Assembly (NCBI GenBank): GCA_008729055.1
Contig: SDUX01000004.1
Location: forward strand, 2,916,172 to 2,980,171
Length of the DNA: 64,000 nt
DNA from: Pyropia haitanensis
Lineage: Eukaryota; Rhodophyta; Bangiophyceae; Bangiales; Bangiaceae
Reading direction: 5' to 3'
This document shows positions 32,974 to 42,719 of this stretch, one piece after another. Each line of letters opens with the position of its first letter. The first letter of the stretch is position 1. A program made the position numbers and the translations under genes. Below the pieces are notes generated by a model that was not told the DNA's origin, searched no databases, and worked only from the letters and a program-made list of their open reading frames with translations.

Positions 32974-34960
32974 GGGTAGGGGCGGGGGTAGGGGCGGGGG
33001 TAGGGGCGGGGGGGGGCACCCATCCCCAACCAGCCACCCGCCCGCAGGCGGGGATGCGCCGACCCACGGCAGCCGCCACCCACCCACCCACCCACCCACC
33101 CACCCACCCACCCACCTGGCAGCCTCCCTCGAGGGGGGGGGGGAGAGGGGGGGGGGGGACGCCGCCACCGCCCGCCCACACCGTCTGCCAGGCAGGCACC
33201 CCCCCCCCCCCCCCCCCCCCCTTCTCTGGCAGCCGCCGCGGCGCGCCGGGACAAGCCAACGCACGCCGCCGGCGGCAACCAGCCGGCAACCAGCCGGCGG
33301 CCGCCGCGGCGCTTCCGCTGGGTGCCCCCCCCCCCCGGCTCACCGCCGCCGCGTCGTCGCGGCCGCGGCGGGGAGGCGGCGCGCACGCACCCCGCGGGGG
33401 CGCGGCCCCCCCCCCCCACGCGCCCAGCCAGCCGCCGTCGGGGCGGCGACGGCACGCCCATTCCATCCGCCCCCCCTCCCCCCCCCCCCCCCCCCGCCGC
33501 CGTCCCCGGCGGCCGTGGCGGGGGCCCCCGCAGTGGTCGTCTGCGAAAAGCGAGGCGCGGGAGGGGGGGGGGGGTGGGACGGCACCGCCGCTCATACAGG
33601 CGGCAGGCCGCACGCCGGGCGGCCGTCCCCCCGCCGGCGCCCACCAACAATATACCGCCGGGCGGTCCCGTGGGGGTCCCCACCTCCCCCCACCCCCCCC
33701 CCCCCCTACGTTCCCGTTGTGCACGCGGTGCGCAGGCGCGCGGGGGGGGGGGGGGGGGGGGTGGAAAGCTGCTCCCCCACCCAGCCGCTGCGGCGGCCCC
33801 CCCCGCGGTCGACGCGGCGGCCACGCGCGCATGACGGGCAGGGGGGGGGGCTGATGCAGGCCGCCGTGGGCAGCCCGGAGGAGGGGCGGAGGGGGGTGGG
33901 GGAGAGTGGGTGGGGGGGGGGGGGAGTGCGTGGGTGGGTGGTTGCGTGGGTGTGCACGTGCGCGGGCGCCGTGCACACCATCGCCCACCCCCCCCCTTTA
34001 CCCTGCCGCCGCACCCACGCCACCTTGCAGCATGCTGTTGGACGTGGCAAGGGTGGGGGGGGGGGGGGCGGGGCGGCCGGAACGGGGATCCCGCATTGGC
34101 TCGGCCGCCGTCGTCCGCCTCGTCACCCACGACGGCCGGGAACAGGGGCGCCCCTGTTGGGGGGCCGAGCAGCGGGGGAGGCGGGCGGCCAACTCGGCCG
34201 CCCGTGTCCACCGCCTTGCGGGGGCGGCCCCCACCCGCGGCCGTCTGGGTTGCCGACTGGGTGCCGTCGGGCCGCGCGTAGGGACTACCGGTGGGCGGCT
34301 CTGACGACCGTCAGGGGCGTTTTCTGACAGTTCCGTAGCTGGGCGTCGGGATGAGTGTCTGTCGCCTCGTCCGCCGCTCGGGCTGGGTAGCTCCAGGCTA
34401 GACGCTGGAACCGTCAAGGAATTCAGTACTACGCTTGCAAGTAGTGTACTGCACAGTCCATCCCGACCCGTGGATGCAGAGGTTTGGAAAACCCAACCGG
34501 TCAACCTAAACAAGATCTATCCCCAAGACGCCCCGCATCTGACATCAGCACCACCACGACGGCTCGTGATGGAGGGCAAACCGCCAATGCATCCACACAG
34601 CAGACACGCGCCGGTCCGAGGGCCTCGTTGTGGCACGGCCGTCACCGCCGTCCGTTGCAGCGGCGGCGGCCGCCAATCAGCGAGCGCAGGCGTGCCGATC
34701 AAGGTGGATCCAGGACGTCCAAGAGTGGCGCGGATCGGGTTCCGCGCGTCAGACTCCGCCGTGCCGCCCGCCACGCTGCCCGCGCCCGTGGAGCGCGTGA
34801 CTCGTCGGTCGGTGGCGGCGCGGCGTCCGACACCGCCGCCCAGGGTGGTGCGTCTTGTCTTGCGGCGACAGCGACGTCGCTGGGGACCGCCTCGCCCGCC
34901 TCCACCGCGGCGGTGCCCCGGGGCCAGCCATCCCCCATCCCCGTGACCGCCCCCATTGGC
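31088..34960. repeat. Low-complexity region upstream of uvrB
   Basis: GCC/GGC repeats and homopolymers dominate 31.1-33.9 kb. Examples are G-runs at 31132-31150 and C-runs at 32240-32268. A three-fold GGGGTAGGGGCGG motif lies at about 32970-33012 (quadruplex-prone), and a CCCA tetranucleotide run at 33078-33115. From 33.9 kb the composition relaxes, and 34300-34960 looks like an ordinary leader. The frame of uvrB extends back to 34484 without ATG, and those codons have much more A/T at third positions, so I treat it as 5' UTR. No separate gene is supported. Confidence 0.5.
33078..33115 (+). repeat. CCCA tetranucleotide microsatellite
   Basis: About nine uninterrupted copies of a CCCA unit. 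No coding context is supported. Confidence 0.9.
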
Positions 34961-37900
34961 ATGATGGTGCGGTCCTCTGCGCGGGTGGGCTTTTGTGTGG
35001 GCACCACCTGGGGCGCCGTCACCCCCGGCGGCCGCCCCGTGGCCGTGCGGCCCCGCGGCTGGGCGGCCGGTGCTACTGTGGTCGGCGGCGTCCACGCCCT
35101 GAGCTGCCGACCCGTGGGCGCCGACGCGGCGGCCGCGCCGGGCGGCCGCCCCCCGCCGCCGGGCGCCCCCCCCCCCGGCGTGCGGATGCAGGTGGCCCGG
35201 GACAGGGGGCTTGCCGCCGCGTCGGCGGCGCTGTCACAGGTCGCCGCCCGCGCGGGGCGGGTGCTGCTCCCGCTGCAGCGGCGAGCGGCGGCGGGCGGCG
35301 GCGGCGGCGGCGGCGGCAGCGGCGGCCACAGCGGGGTAGCGACGCGGCCGGCCAGCCGGTGGATCAAGGCTGAGCCGCTGCTCCAGCCGCCGCCGCCCAC
35401 GCGACGGTCGCCGGCGGCGGCGCGGTCTGCTCCCTCCCCCCCCCGCCCCCGCCCGGCCGTTGATCAAGTGCCGGCGCCGTCGGCCGCGGAGCTCCCCCCA
35501 CTGGTCCCGTCTGCGGCGACATCCGTGCTACAGGCGATTGTGGATGGCCGCCTCTCCCCCCTCTCCGCGGCGGCGCTCCCCACCCCTCGCCCGCGCAGCG
35601 CGGTGGTGTATGTGGACGCGGACGCATCGGCCGTGGTGGCCGTCTATGTGCGCAAGACGGCGATGGACGGGCGGGCCACACAAAGCGCGCTGCGGCTGTT
35701 AGAGGCGGTGGCGCCCGACGCGGCGGTGCGGGTGGTGGCCGTCACGGGGGGGGGGCGCTGCTCTGCGGGAGGGACGCGCACGCTGACCGATGCGGGCGTG
35801 GCGGTCTTGTCAGACGATGGGCCCAGTGGGGCGGCTGCAACGCCAACAGAGGCGGCTATAGAGACGGTGGCAGACTCCGTCGTTGGGGTGTCACCGTCTC
35901 CCCTGCCGTCGGCCGCGGCTGAGCGGGTCGCAGCGGCCACGGCGTGTCTGCGTCGACTTTTGGCGCGCGACGAAGCCGACCGGGCGGGCCACAGCGCTGA
36001 CGTGCTGGCGCGGCACATTGCGTTGCTGGAGCAGAGCAACGCGGCGACCGCTGTGGACGGTGACGCGGACCGGCGGCTGCTGGAGCGGTCTCGGTTTTCC
36101 CTCGAGGCGCCGTACCCTCCCCAAGGGGACCAGCCGGCCGCCATCCGCGCGTTGATGGGGGGCCTCCAGGCCGACCCGCCGCGGCGTTTCCAGACCCTTC
36201 GCGGCTGCACCGGGACGGGCAAAACGTTTGTGATGGCCAACATCATTGCCCGCACCAACCGGCCGACGCTGGTGTTGGCGCCCAACAAGACCCTCGCCGC
36301 CCAACTGTGCAACGAGCTGCGTGCGTACTTTCCTCGGAACCGGGTGGAGTACTTTGTCAGCTTTTACGACCACTACTGTCCAGAAGCGTACCTGCCCGCG
36401 TCGGACACCCACATTGCCAAGTCGTCGAGTATCAATGACGACATTGACCGGTTCCGCCACGCTGCCACGCGCGCCCTCTTTGAGGCGACGGACACGGTTA
36501 TCGTGGCATCCGTGTCGTGCATTTACGGTTTGGGCATGCCCTCTACTTACTTGGAAGCCGCCATCCGGTTGCGCGTTGGCGAGGCGGGCGGCACGGACCT
36601 GGACGTGGACGCGCTGCAGGCTCGGCTGCTCGCTCTCCAGTACTCGGAGAAGGAGGGCGGGGCGGCGTGGACGCGGGGTGTATTTGCCGTCCGCGACGCG
36701 CGGACGGTGGACGTGGCCATCCCGTGGGAGACGGACGGCGTCGTGTACCGCGTCACGTACGCTCTCGACTGCCAGACGCTGGCGCGAGTGACGCGGATAG
36801 ACATGAACGACAGCAGCAGCGGGGAGGTGGATCTGGGTGACGATGTGGTGCTCTACCCGGCCAAGCACTTTGTCACCCCCGGCCACCTCCTCGAGGCTGC
36901 TATCCGTGCCATCAAGGACGAGGCAGAAGCGTCTGTGGCGGCCTTTACCGCCGCTGGCAAGCACCTCGAGGCGCGCCGCCTTCGAGAGCGGGTGGCCGCA
37001 GACGTGGCAATGCTCGCCGAGGTTGGCTACTGCCAAGGGGTGGAAAACTACTCGCGCCACCTGACTGGCCGTGCGCCTGGCGCACCGTCCGAGTGCCTCC
37101 TCGACTACTTCCCGGACGACTGGTTGCTCATTGTGGACGAGTCCCACGTGACGGTGCCGCAGGTGAGCAGCATGGCCGTTGGTGACCGGGTGCGCAAGGA
37201 CGCGCTCGTCGCCCACGGCTTTCGGCTGCCGTCGGCTTATGATAACCGGGCGCTCACAGGCGCCGAGTTTTGGGCAAAGGTGTCCCGTGCGGTGCTCGTG
37301 TCGGCCACGCCGGGCGATTTTGAACTACAGGCCGCCGCGTCGGCGGGTGGGGAGGTGGTGGACCAGGTGATCCGCCCGACAGGGGTGCTCGACCCGGTGG
37401 TGCACATCTTCCCGTCGGCAGGGCAAGTAGATCACCTGGCGGCCGCCCTCGTCGCCCGCGCCGCCCGTGGGGAGCGCGCCATCGTGACGACACTGACCAA
37501 AAAGATGGCCGAGGACCTTTCGTCCCACCTGGCGGAGCGCCCGCCTGTGGCGGGGGTCCTTGGTCGACCCCTGAGCGTGTCGTTTCTACACTCGGGCGTC
37601 GACTCAGTGGCGCGGATGGAGGTGCTGGAGCAGATTAAGCGCCCCGTGGTGGTCCCCGCCGACGCGGCTAGCGGCACCGAGGCGGATGGCATCGACGTGG
37701 TCGTTGGCGTCAATCTCCTGAGGGAGGGCATCGACGTGCCCGGCGTGAGCCTGGTGGCCATCATGGATGCCGATAAGGACGGGTTCTTGCGCAGCGAGAC
37801 GGCGCTGATTCAGACCATTGGCCGCGCCGCCCGCAACGTGCGCGGGGAGGTATTCATGTATGCGGACCTGATAACGCCGTCCATGCGGTCGGCGATCAAC

Positions 37901-38389
37901 GAAACCAACCGCCGGCGGGCCATCCAGATGGCGTACAACACCGAACGGGGTGTGTCGCCAACGCCACTGGTGGCCAAGTCCCCACTGATGGCGGCAGGGG
38001 GCGACGCGGCGCACGGCGGCGCCAAGCAGCTCCTCCACGAGGTCCGCGAGCACCACGCGGAGCGTTCCCCCCGGCGGGTTGTGGACGTGGCGTCGGCGGG
38101 CGGGGTGGGCGACGGCGCGGCGTGGCCGCTCGCCCCGTGGGCCACCACCGGCGCCGACGACGCCAACGCCGCGGGCGGTGACGACGCGCCCGACGACGCG
38201 CTGCTCGACGGTCCGGCGCGGGTGGCGGCACTGCGGGCGCGTATGAAGGCGGCGGCGCGGCGGCTGGACTTTGAGGCCGCCGCCGCGGTGCAAGCAGAGA
38301 TTGCCGCCCTGGGCGGGCCGCCCGCCCCGGCGGCGTCGCGGCAGGCCGGCGCGCCCGCTCCCCGGCGCGCCGCCCGGCCGGGGGCCTGA
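34961..38389 (+). CDS. uvrB: UvrB, excinuclease ABC subunit B (bacterial type)
   Basis: The first true ATG of the frame gives 1142 residues in one exon. The UvrB core starts near residue 378 (RFSLEAPYPPQGDQPAAI). It contains Walker A GCTGTGKT (415-422), the damage-probing beta-hairpin region FYDHYCPEAYLPASDTHIAK with SSSINDDIDRFRHAATRAL, DESH (726-729), GVNLLREGIDVPGVSLV, DADKDGFLRS and helicase motif VI QTIGRAAR (from 951). A C-terminal UVR helical hairpin (about 1085-1117) is the region that binds UvrC or UvrA. UvrB verifies DNA damage handed over by UvrA and recruits UvrC. Bacterial proteins have about 670 residues; this one has an extra 377 at the N-terminus. The first 60 or so (MMVRSSARVGFCVGTTWGAV...) are basic, Ser/Ala/Gly-rich and poor in acid, like an organelle transit peptide. 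I infer plastid or mitochondrial repair. No long homopolymer interrupts the gene. Confidence 0.93.
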   Translation: MMVRSSARVGFCVGTTWGAVTPGGRPVAVRPRGWAAGATVVGGVHALSCRPVGADAAAAPGGRPPPPGAPPPGVRMQVARDRGLAAASAALSQVAARAGRVLLPLQRRAAAGGGGGGGGSGGHSGVATRPASRWIKAEPLLQPPPPTRRSPAAARSAPSPPRPRPAVDQVPAPSAAELPPLVPSAATSVLQAIVDGRLSPLSAAALPTPRPRSAVVYVDADASAVVAVYVRKTAMDGRATQSALRLLEAVAPDAAVRVVAVTGGGRCSAGGTRTLTDAGVAVLSDDGPSGAAATPTEAAIETVADSVVGVSPSPLPSAAAERVAAATACLRRLLARDEADRAGHSADVLARHIALLEQSNAATAVDGDADRRLLERSRFSLEAPYPPQGDQPAAIRALMGGLQADPPRRFQTLRGCTGTGKTFVMANIIARTNRPTLVLAPNKTLAAQLCNELRAYFPRNRVEYFVSFYDHYCPEAYLPASDTHIAKSSSINDDIDRFRHAATRALFEATDTVIVASVSCIYGLGMPSTYLEAAIRLRVGEAGGTDLDVDALQARLLALQYSEKEGGAAWTRGVFAVRDARTVDVAIPWETDGVVYRVTYALDCQTLARVTRIDMNDSSSGEVDLGDDVVLYPAKHFVTPGHLLEAAIRAIKDEAEASVAAFTAAGKHLEARRLRERVAADVAMLAEVGYCQGVENYSRHLTGRAPGAPSECLLDYFPDDWLLIVDESHVTVPQVSSMAVGDRVRKDALVAHGFRLPSAYDNRALTGAEFWAKVSRAVLVSATPGDFELQAAASAGGEVVDQVIRPTGVLDPVVHIFPSAGQVDHLAAALVARAARGERAIVTTLTKKMAEDLSSHLAERPPVAGVLGRPLSVSFLHSGVDSVARMEVLEQIKRPVVVPADAASGTEADGIDVVVGVNLLREGIDVPGVSLVAIMDADKDGFLRSETALIQTIGRAARNVRGEVFMYADLITPSMRSAINETNRRRAIQMAYNTERGVSPTPLVAKSPLMAAGGDAAHGGAKQLLHEVREHHAERSPRRVVDVASAGGVGDGAAWPLAPWATTGADDANAAGGDDAPDDALLDGPARVAALRARMKAAARRLDFEAAAAVQAEIAALGGPPAPAASRQAGAPAPRRAARPGA

Positions 38390-39108
38390 GCGGCGCCGCC
38401 GGCGTGGCCCCTCCCCTCGCTAGCCGGCCGGTCGTGGGGGTGGCGGCGTGCACGTACCGACCACCGCTGCGCGTGCGATGGGCGGCGCGCCGCCGCTGCC
38501 TTGTCGCTACCCCGTCCAGAGCCGCCGCTTCCCTGCCTCCACATCCCCAAACGGAGGGGCGGTTCCCCCCCTGTGGCCGGCACGCGATGGCGCCCCCGCC
38601 GTTGCTACCTTTTGCCAGGGTGCAGTCGCCGCCATCCGAGGCGACCGTCCCTGCTCGTTGGGCTCTGCTAACATTCTTCTTTTTTTCACCCTTCTGGAAC
38701 TCCAGGCAGCAGGCAAGGTAGCGGCTCGTGTGAACTCGCACGTATATCGTGCTGCTGCGTGCCTCGCGCCCCGCTTGTGGTGGTAATGGCGGCCCACAGG
38801 TCTCGCCGTTGGGGGGAGGCGGCCTGTGGCCCTTCCGCGTCGGTCGCGTGCGGTGCTGTTCTTTTCTTTTGAATTGGGGCGGCGGGGTGGAGGGGGGTTG
38901 GCTGTACATCACTGGTTCTCCACTGCCGGCACGACCCTCTCGTGGACTCCATGTGCTCGCGCACCCCCACGCCGCGTCCGCCAGCGATATGCGCAGACCG
39001 AACGGCCAGGTACCACGCGCCAGACAGGGTGAGGGAGGGAAGTTTGGTTCTGTTTCCCGGCCTAGCTGCGTGTACGCGCGAGTCTCGCACTGAGCCACCC
39101 CCGCAGCA
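38390..39108. other. Convergent intergenic region between uvrB and PTC7
   Basis: About 720 bases between two stop codons facing each other. It contains T-rich patches near 38670-38690 and 38861-38870 that could serve 3' end formation. No gene is recognisable. Confidence 0.5.
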
Positions 39109-40902
39109 CTACGGGTCACGCAGCTGGACGCGACAAAACTGAGACGGGCGGGAGGATACGGGGGCCAAAGCATACAAGAGAGGCAGATGGGGGGGGGGCG
39201 GAGGGGAGTACACCGAGCAGGACAGAAAACAAGCACGACGGTCGCGGTTAGCAGCAGGCCCAAACCTCCACACTCCGCACCCTCGCTCACCACAGCGAGC
39301 CCACCGCCGGTCAGGGAAGCGTGCCGCCGACGGCACTCCCCCCCACGCGGCATCCACCGCAGCGCACGCGCGTCACGTACCACCACCGTCACGTCATCCG
39401 GCTTGCCCTGCGCCGGGTACCGCACGCCCGCCTGCTTGGCCCCCCACGCAAACGGGCTCTCATAGTCGTCCATCTGGGACAGCTCCACCGCCCGCGCGCG
39501 GACCGCCTCGGCGAGCGCGGCGGGCTTGGCGCCCTCCCCCGCGGCCTCCACCAGCCGCAGCAGCTCCGCCTCCCACATATTGTCCAGAAGTCCGTCCGTC
39601 GCGAGGAGCACCCAGTCGCCCTCCTCCACCCCAAACGCGATCGGCTCCGCCGCCGCCAGCGCCGCCCGGTCCGCCGCGCTCACCTGCGCCGGGAAATTAA
39701 AGCTGTACTGTTGCTCTGCCGACCGGTACACCACCGCCCCCCCGCGGATGACGCGCACCCCCGAGTCGCCCAGGTTGCACCCGACGAGGGACGCGGCGGC
39801 CACGTCGAGGCCGACCACCACCGCCGTCGACGAGCCGAGCATCTCCGCCGCCGCGACCGCGTCGGCGAGCGCCGCCGCCACCCCCGTCGGCCCCCGCGCG
39901 CGCACGCCCGCGGCGGTGCCCGTCGCGAGCGCCCGCGCGTAGACGCCCGCGTCGACGCCCTGCGCCGCCCACCCGCCGACGCCGTCAAAGACGCCCGCCG
40001 CGTCGTCGGCGATGAACCACGCGTCCTCCCCGAGGCCCGCCTTGTACGGCGCCGCCGACGCGGCGGCGGCCGACGCGAGCGTCAGCGGCGCCGCCGGGGA
40101 CCGCGCCGCCGCCGCCGCCGCCGCCGCCGCGTCGTCCCGGCCGGCCAGCCGCATCGCCGACGGGATGCCGACGCCAATGCCGACGCCGACCATCGCGGCC
40201 GCCCACGTCCACGACCGGCCGCGGGTGCGGCCGCCGGGCGGCGGCGGCGGCGGCGGCGACGGCGGCGAAGGCGGCGCGCCGCCGCCCGCCGCGGGGGCGG
40301 GCGGCACCCCGGGTGCGGCCGCCGGCCCGCCGGCGGGGTGGGCGGACCGCCCGCCTGGCGCGGCGCCGCCGCCGGCGGGGTGGGCGGAGCGGCCGCCCGC
40401 GGCAGGCCCCCCCGCCGCGCCCCCCCCCCCGGGGCGTCGGCACGCGCGACCACCGCCTCCCGGCGGGGCGGCGCGGCCGCGGTGGCGGCCGCGTCCGCCG
40501 CCGCCGAGCCGCTGGCCAGCCGGCGGGGGTGGACGGCACACCGCGACCGCCCCGACAGCGGCCCACCGCGGCGGGCGCCTACCCCCTCGTCAGACCAGGG
40601 AAAGACGGGGGCGGTCGTGGCAAAGGCGGCAGAGGCGGTGGAGGCGGTAGTCGTGCCGGCGCCGGCGGCGGTGCCGGTGGCAGTGCCGGTGGTGGTGGGG
40701 GTGGGGGTGGTGGCGGCGGGGCGGGCGCCGCCCCACCCTCTGCCCCCCCCCCCGGCAGCCACCCCGCAGCGGCGGCGGCGGCGACGGCAGGCGCGCCGGC
40801 CGCGTCGGCCGCGCCAGCCGGCCGCCCCGTGGGGAGGCGGCACACGCCGCCGGGGAGGCGGCGGAGCGCCGCGGCGGTGCGCGACACGCACGCGGTCGCC
40901 AT
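39109..40902 (-). CDS. PTC7: PTC7-type PP2C protein phosphatase, mitochondrial-type leader
   Basis: The catalytic part (about 40060-39381) has the PTC7 motif series: GEDAWF, FDGVGGWAAQGVDAGVYAR, GSSTAVVVGLD, NLGDSGVRVIRGG, QQYSFNFPAQVS, LLATDGLLDNMWEAELLRLV and the final PDDVTVV. The Asp residues of DG and DD would hold the metal ions. The ATG at 40902 opens MATACVSRTAAALRRLPGGVCRL, a basic, Ser/Ala-rich, acid-free presequence; a hydrophobic stretch (WTWAAAMVGVGIGVGI) follows near 40200. Yeast and animal PTC7 act in mitochondria, which fits. The frame changes at the C-11 runs 40743-40753 and 40420-40430, so the middle is readable only if these have the wrong length. The frame between them (VFPWSDEGVGARRGGPLSGRSRCAVHP) is protein-like. 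After PDDVTVV a GTACGT donor leads to a 30-nt last exon. Confidence 0.85.
39139..39380 (-). other. Last intron of the PTC7 gene
   Basis: A 242-nt intron runs from GTACGTGACG to a CCCGTCTCAG acceptor, in phase 0. It joins PDDVTVV to a final exon at 39138-39109 encoding FCRVQLRDP and a TAG stop. Without splicing the frame runs on for hundreds of codons of non-family sequence. The extra hydrophobic residues complete the last beta-strand of the PP2C fold. Acceptor choice is inferred. Confidence 0.65.
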
Positions 40903-41715
40903 CGCGGCGGCCACCGCCGGCGCCGTCAGCCGTCGGCCGCGCGCCGCGCGGCGGCAGCCGCTGCCGCCACCACCCGACGCTCGCCCCGCCGCCGCCCGCC
41001 GCGGCGTGCCGCCGTCACGGCCGGCGGAGCAGCGGCCGCCGCTGCCCGCCCGCGTTCGGCCGCCGCGGGTGCGATTGGGGATGGGCCGGAAAAGGACAGG
41101 GCGTGGGGGTGGGGGGGAGGGTATCAAACCCGCCCACGAGGCAGAAGCGTTGCAAAGGAGAGCGGGGGGAGCAGCAGATGAAGGAGAGCGGAGGAAGAGG
41201 GGGGGGGGGTGCCCGACCGCCGCCCACCCAGCTGCGTGGGGCCGCGGCCGACCGCGCCGCGCGCCGGCAGGGGAGGGGTGACCGACCGACGCCCGCGAGC
41301 GCCGTGGAGGATGGGGGCGCAGAAGCGCGAGGGGGGAGAGGCCGAGCAGGGAACGAGAGCGCGGTGTGATGGTGGCCGGGCGGGGCCGACGGCGGCGGGT
41401 GCGGTGGGGGGGGGGGAGCAGGGGGAGGGAGGGGGGTAGGAGGGCAGCAACGGCGACCTGGCCGGTGGCGGAGTGCGTCGGCCGCGGTGGGGACGGTCCG
41501 ACTGCCGATCGGACGCGTCGTCCGCGGGAGCGCGGGTGGGCATCGACGACTGCGCGGCGGCCACGCAAAATAGTACTCTGTGGATATGCACCACAAGTCG
41601 TGTATTTTTTGTCATTCAATTATGTGTCGTTAATACTTGACTGGAGTGTCCAGGTCCTTTCCACAGATCAAATTGGAGCGCTTCAACTGGAACGATGGCC
41701 CCACCGTGTACGAAG

Positions 41716-41735
41716 CCACGTGTACGAGTGCCGGC
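41716..41735. repeat. 20-bp sequence shared in inverted orientation with 28087-28106
   Basis: CCACGTGTACGAGTGCCGGC here is the exact reverse complement of 28087-28106. Flanking bases match weakly. It may be the end of a short dispersed element. Confidence 0.6.
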
Positions 41736-41789
41736 CCCGTTGTTGCTGCCACCATCTCTGAAGTGGTCCGTGCCGAACGACCGCCCAGA

Positions 41790-41875
41790 ATCGGTGAAAA
41801 TCACGAATGGCCGAGTGGGGACCGAAAGAGGGGTCGCCCATTCGGCTGAAGAAGAGCCTAATGGGGCGCTGTTCC
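41790..41875 (-). repeat. Dispersed repeat copy, related to 44370-44455
   Basis: Shares the signature (A/T)TCGGTGAAAA-N-CACGAA and several CCATTCG/GAATGG blocks with 44374 onward. On the minus strand both encode short peptides of the pattern APxxS....L..RxFxxF...G.SFG, which suggests common descent from one element. The copies are strongly diverged. Confidence 0.4.
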
Positions 41876-42307
41876 ATCGACTTTCAAGTCCGGGCCGGTC
41901 CCGCGTCCGATCCTTCTGGTGCCCCGCACAGGCCCTCCACAGCGACCGTGGCATCCTAAAATAATTTGAAACGAGCTGCCTGCCCCAATCTGGCTCCAGC
42001 CCAAGTCTTCTCGGGCGGCGACAGGCCCTGAGGTACCCGTCAGAGCCGTCCTCACGGCCAATCCGCAAGTGGCGCAGCCTGAGGTGCGTGCCGTCCTCCA
42101 TTGGGACAACCCAGAGGGCCCCGGCAGCGGGTCCCAGCACGCTCAAAACCGTAAACCCCTGGAAACATGCAATGTCGCTCCTAATGAGGACTTGTTTCCC
42201 GCATAGGCGGCGCCTTGGTGTGCCAAACTGACGTGACAAGCCCTTTCCAGCTGCTTTAGCGTCCTCGTGTGCGTTCAACCGCTCATCAAATCGGCCCACC
42301 CGTGCTT

Positions 42308-42403
42308 CAGAGGCGGGCGTGCACCAAAAGCAGCTCGCGCAGAGGCGGGCATGCACCAAAAGCAGCCGGCGCAGAGGCGGGCATGCACCGAATGCAGTTG
42401 GTT
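42308..42403 (+). repeat. 32-bp tandem repeat, three copies
   Basis: CAGAGGCGGGC(A/G)TGCACC recurs at 42308, 42340 and 42372, followed each time by AAAAGCAG or a close variant. The period of 32 is not a multiple of three, so a coding role is unlikely. Confidence 0.85.
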
Positions 42404-42680
42404 AAGCGTCCTGAGTCATTGCCGGCAGCGGCTGGCGTGGAGCTCGGCCAACCGGAGCCGCGGGGTGCGGAATCTTTGGACATGTCTGCACTCTCTTTCC
42501 AGCCGTGAGGGCACGTCTTGACGGCGGAACTCGGGCGTGTCTCAGACAAAGAACAGAGGCAGAGAGCTTTCCTATTGGTTAGAAGTGGAAACACGCTTCG
42601 CGCACTTGATGAGCCGGGCGTCTGGGGCACAAGAACTTACTCAGACAGTTTCAAGTAAAACGAGTTGCAGACAAGCCTCG

Positions 42681-42719
42681 TTTGTGGTCGGAAATGCAGT
42701 GTGTTTTTCCGACCACAAA
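42681..42719. repeat. Perfect 14-bp inverted repeat with 11-base loop
   Basis: TTTGTGGTCGGAAA (42681-42694) and its exact reverse complement TTTCCGACCACAAA (42706-42719) flank an 11-base loop. An A-run extends the right side. It lies in a low-GC stretch without a supported gene. It could be a hairpin in a transcript, a replication or recombination site, or the remnant of a small element. Confidence 0.85.

Noticed and set aside
31223..34327. Plus-strand open frame of about 1030 codons, and minus-strand counterparts
   Set aside because: Composition-driven openness in GCC/GGC repeats; no family features and no convincing start.
34484..34960. N-terminal extension of UvrB to 34484
   Set aside because: It begins with TTG, contains no ATG, and its codons have much more A/T at third positions than the gene.
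37896..40541. PTC7 frame extended as one 881-codon protein
   Set aside because: Past 39380 it has no PP2C features and runs antisense into uvrB; a splice to the 30-nt exon ends the protein properly. The 5' end is a GTG, not an ATG.
32308..42403. CRISPR array
   Set aside because: The repeats seen are microsatellites or head-to-tail units without unique spacers, and the genome is eukaryotic.
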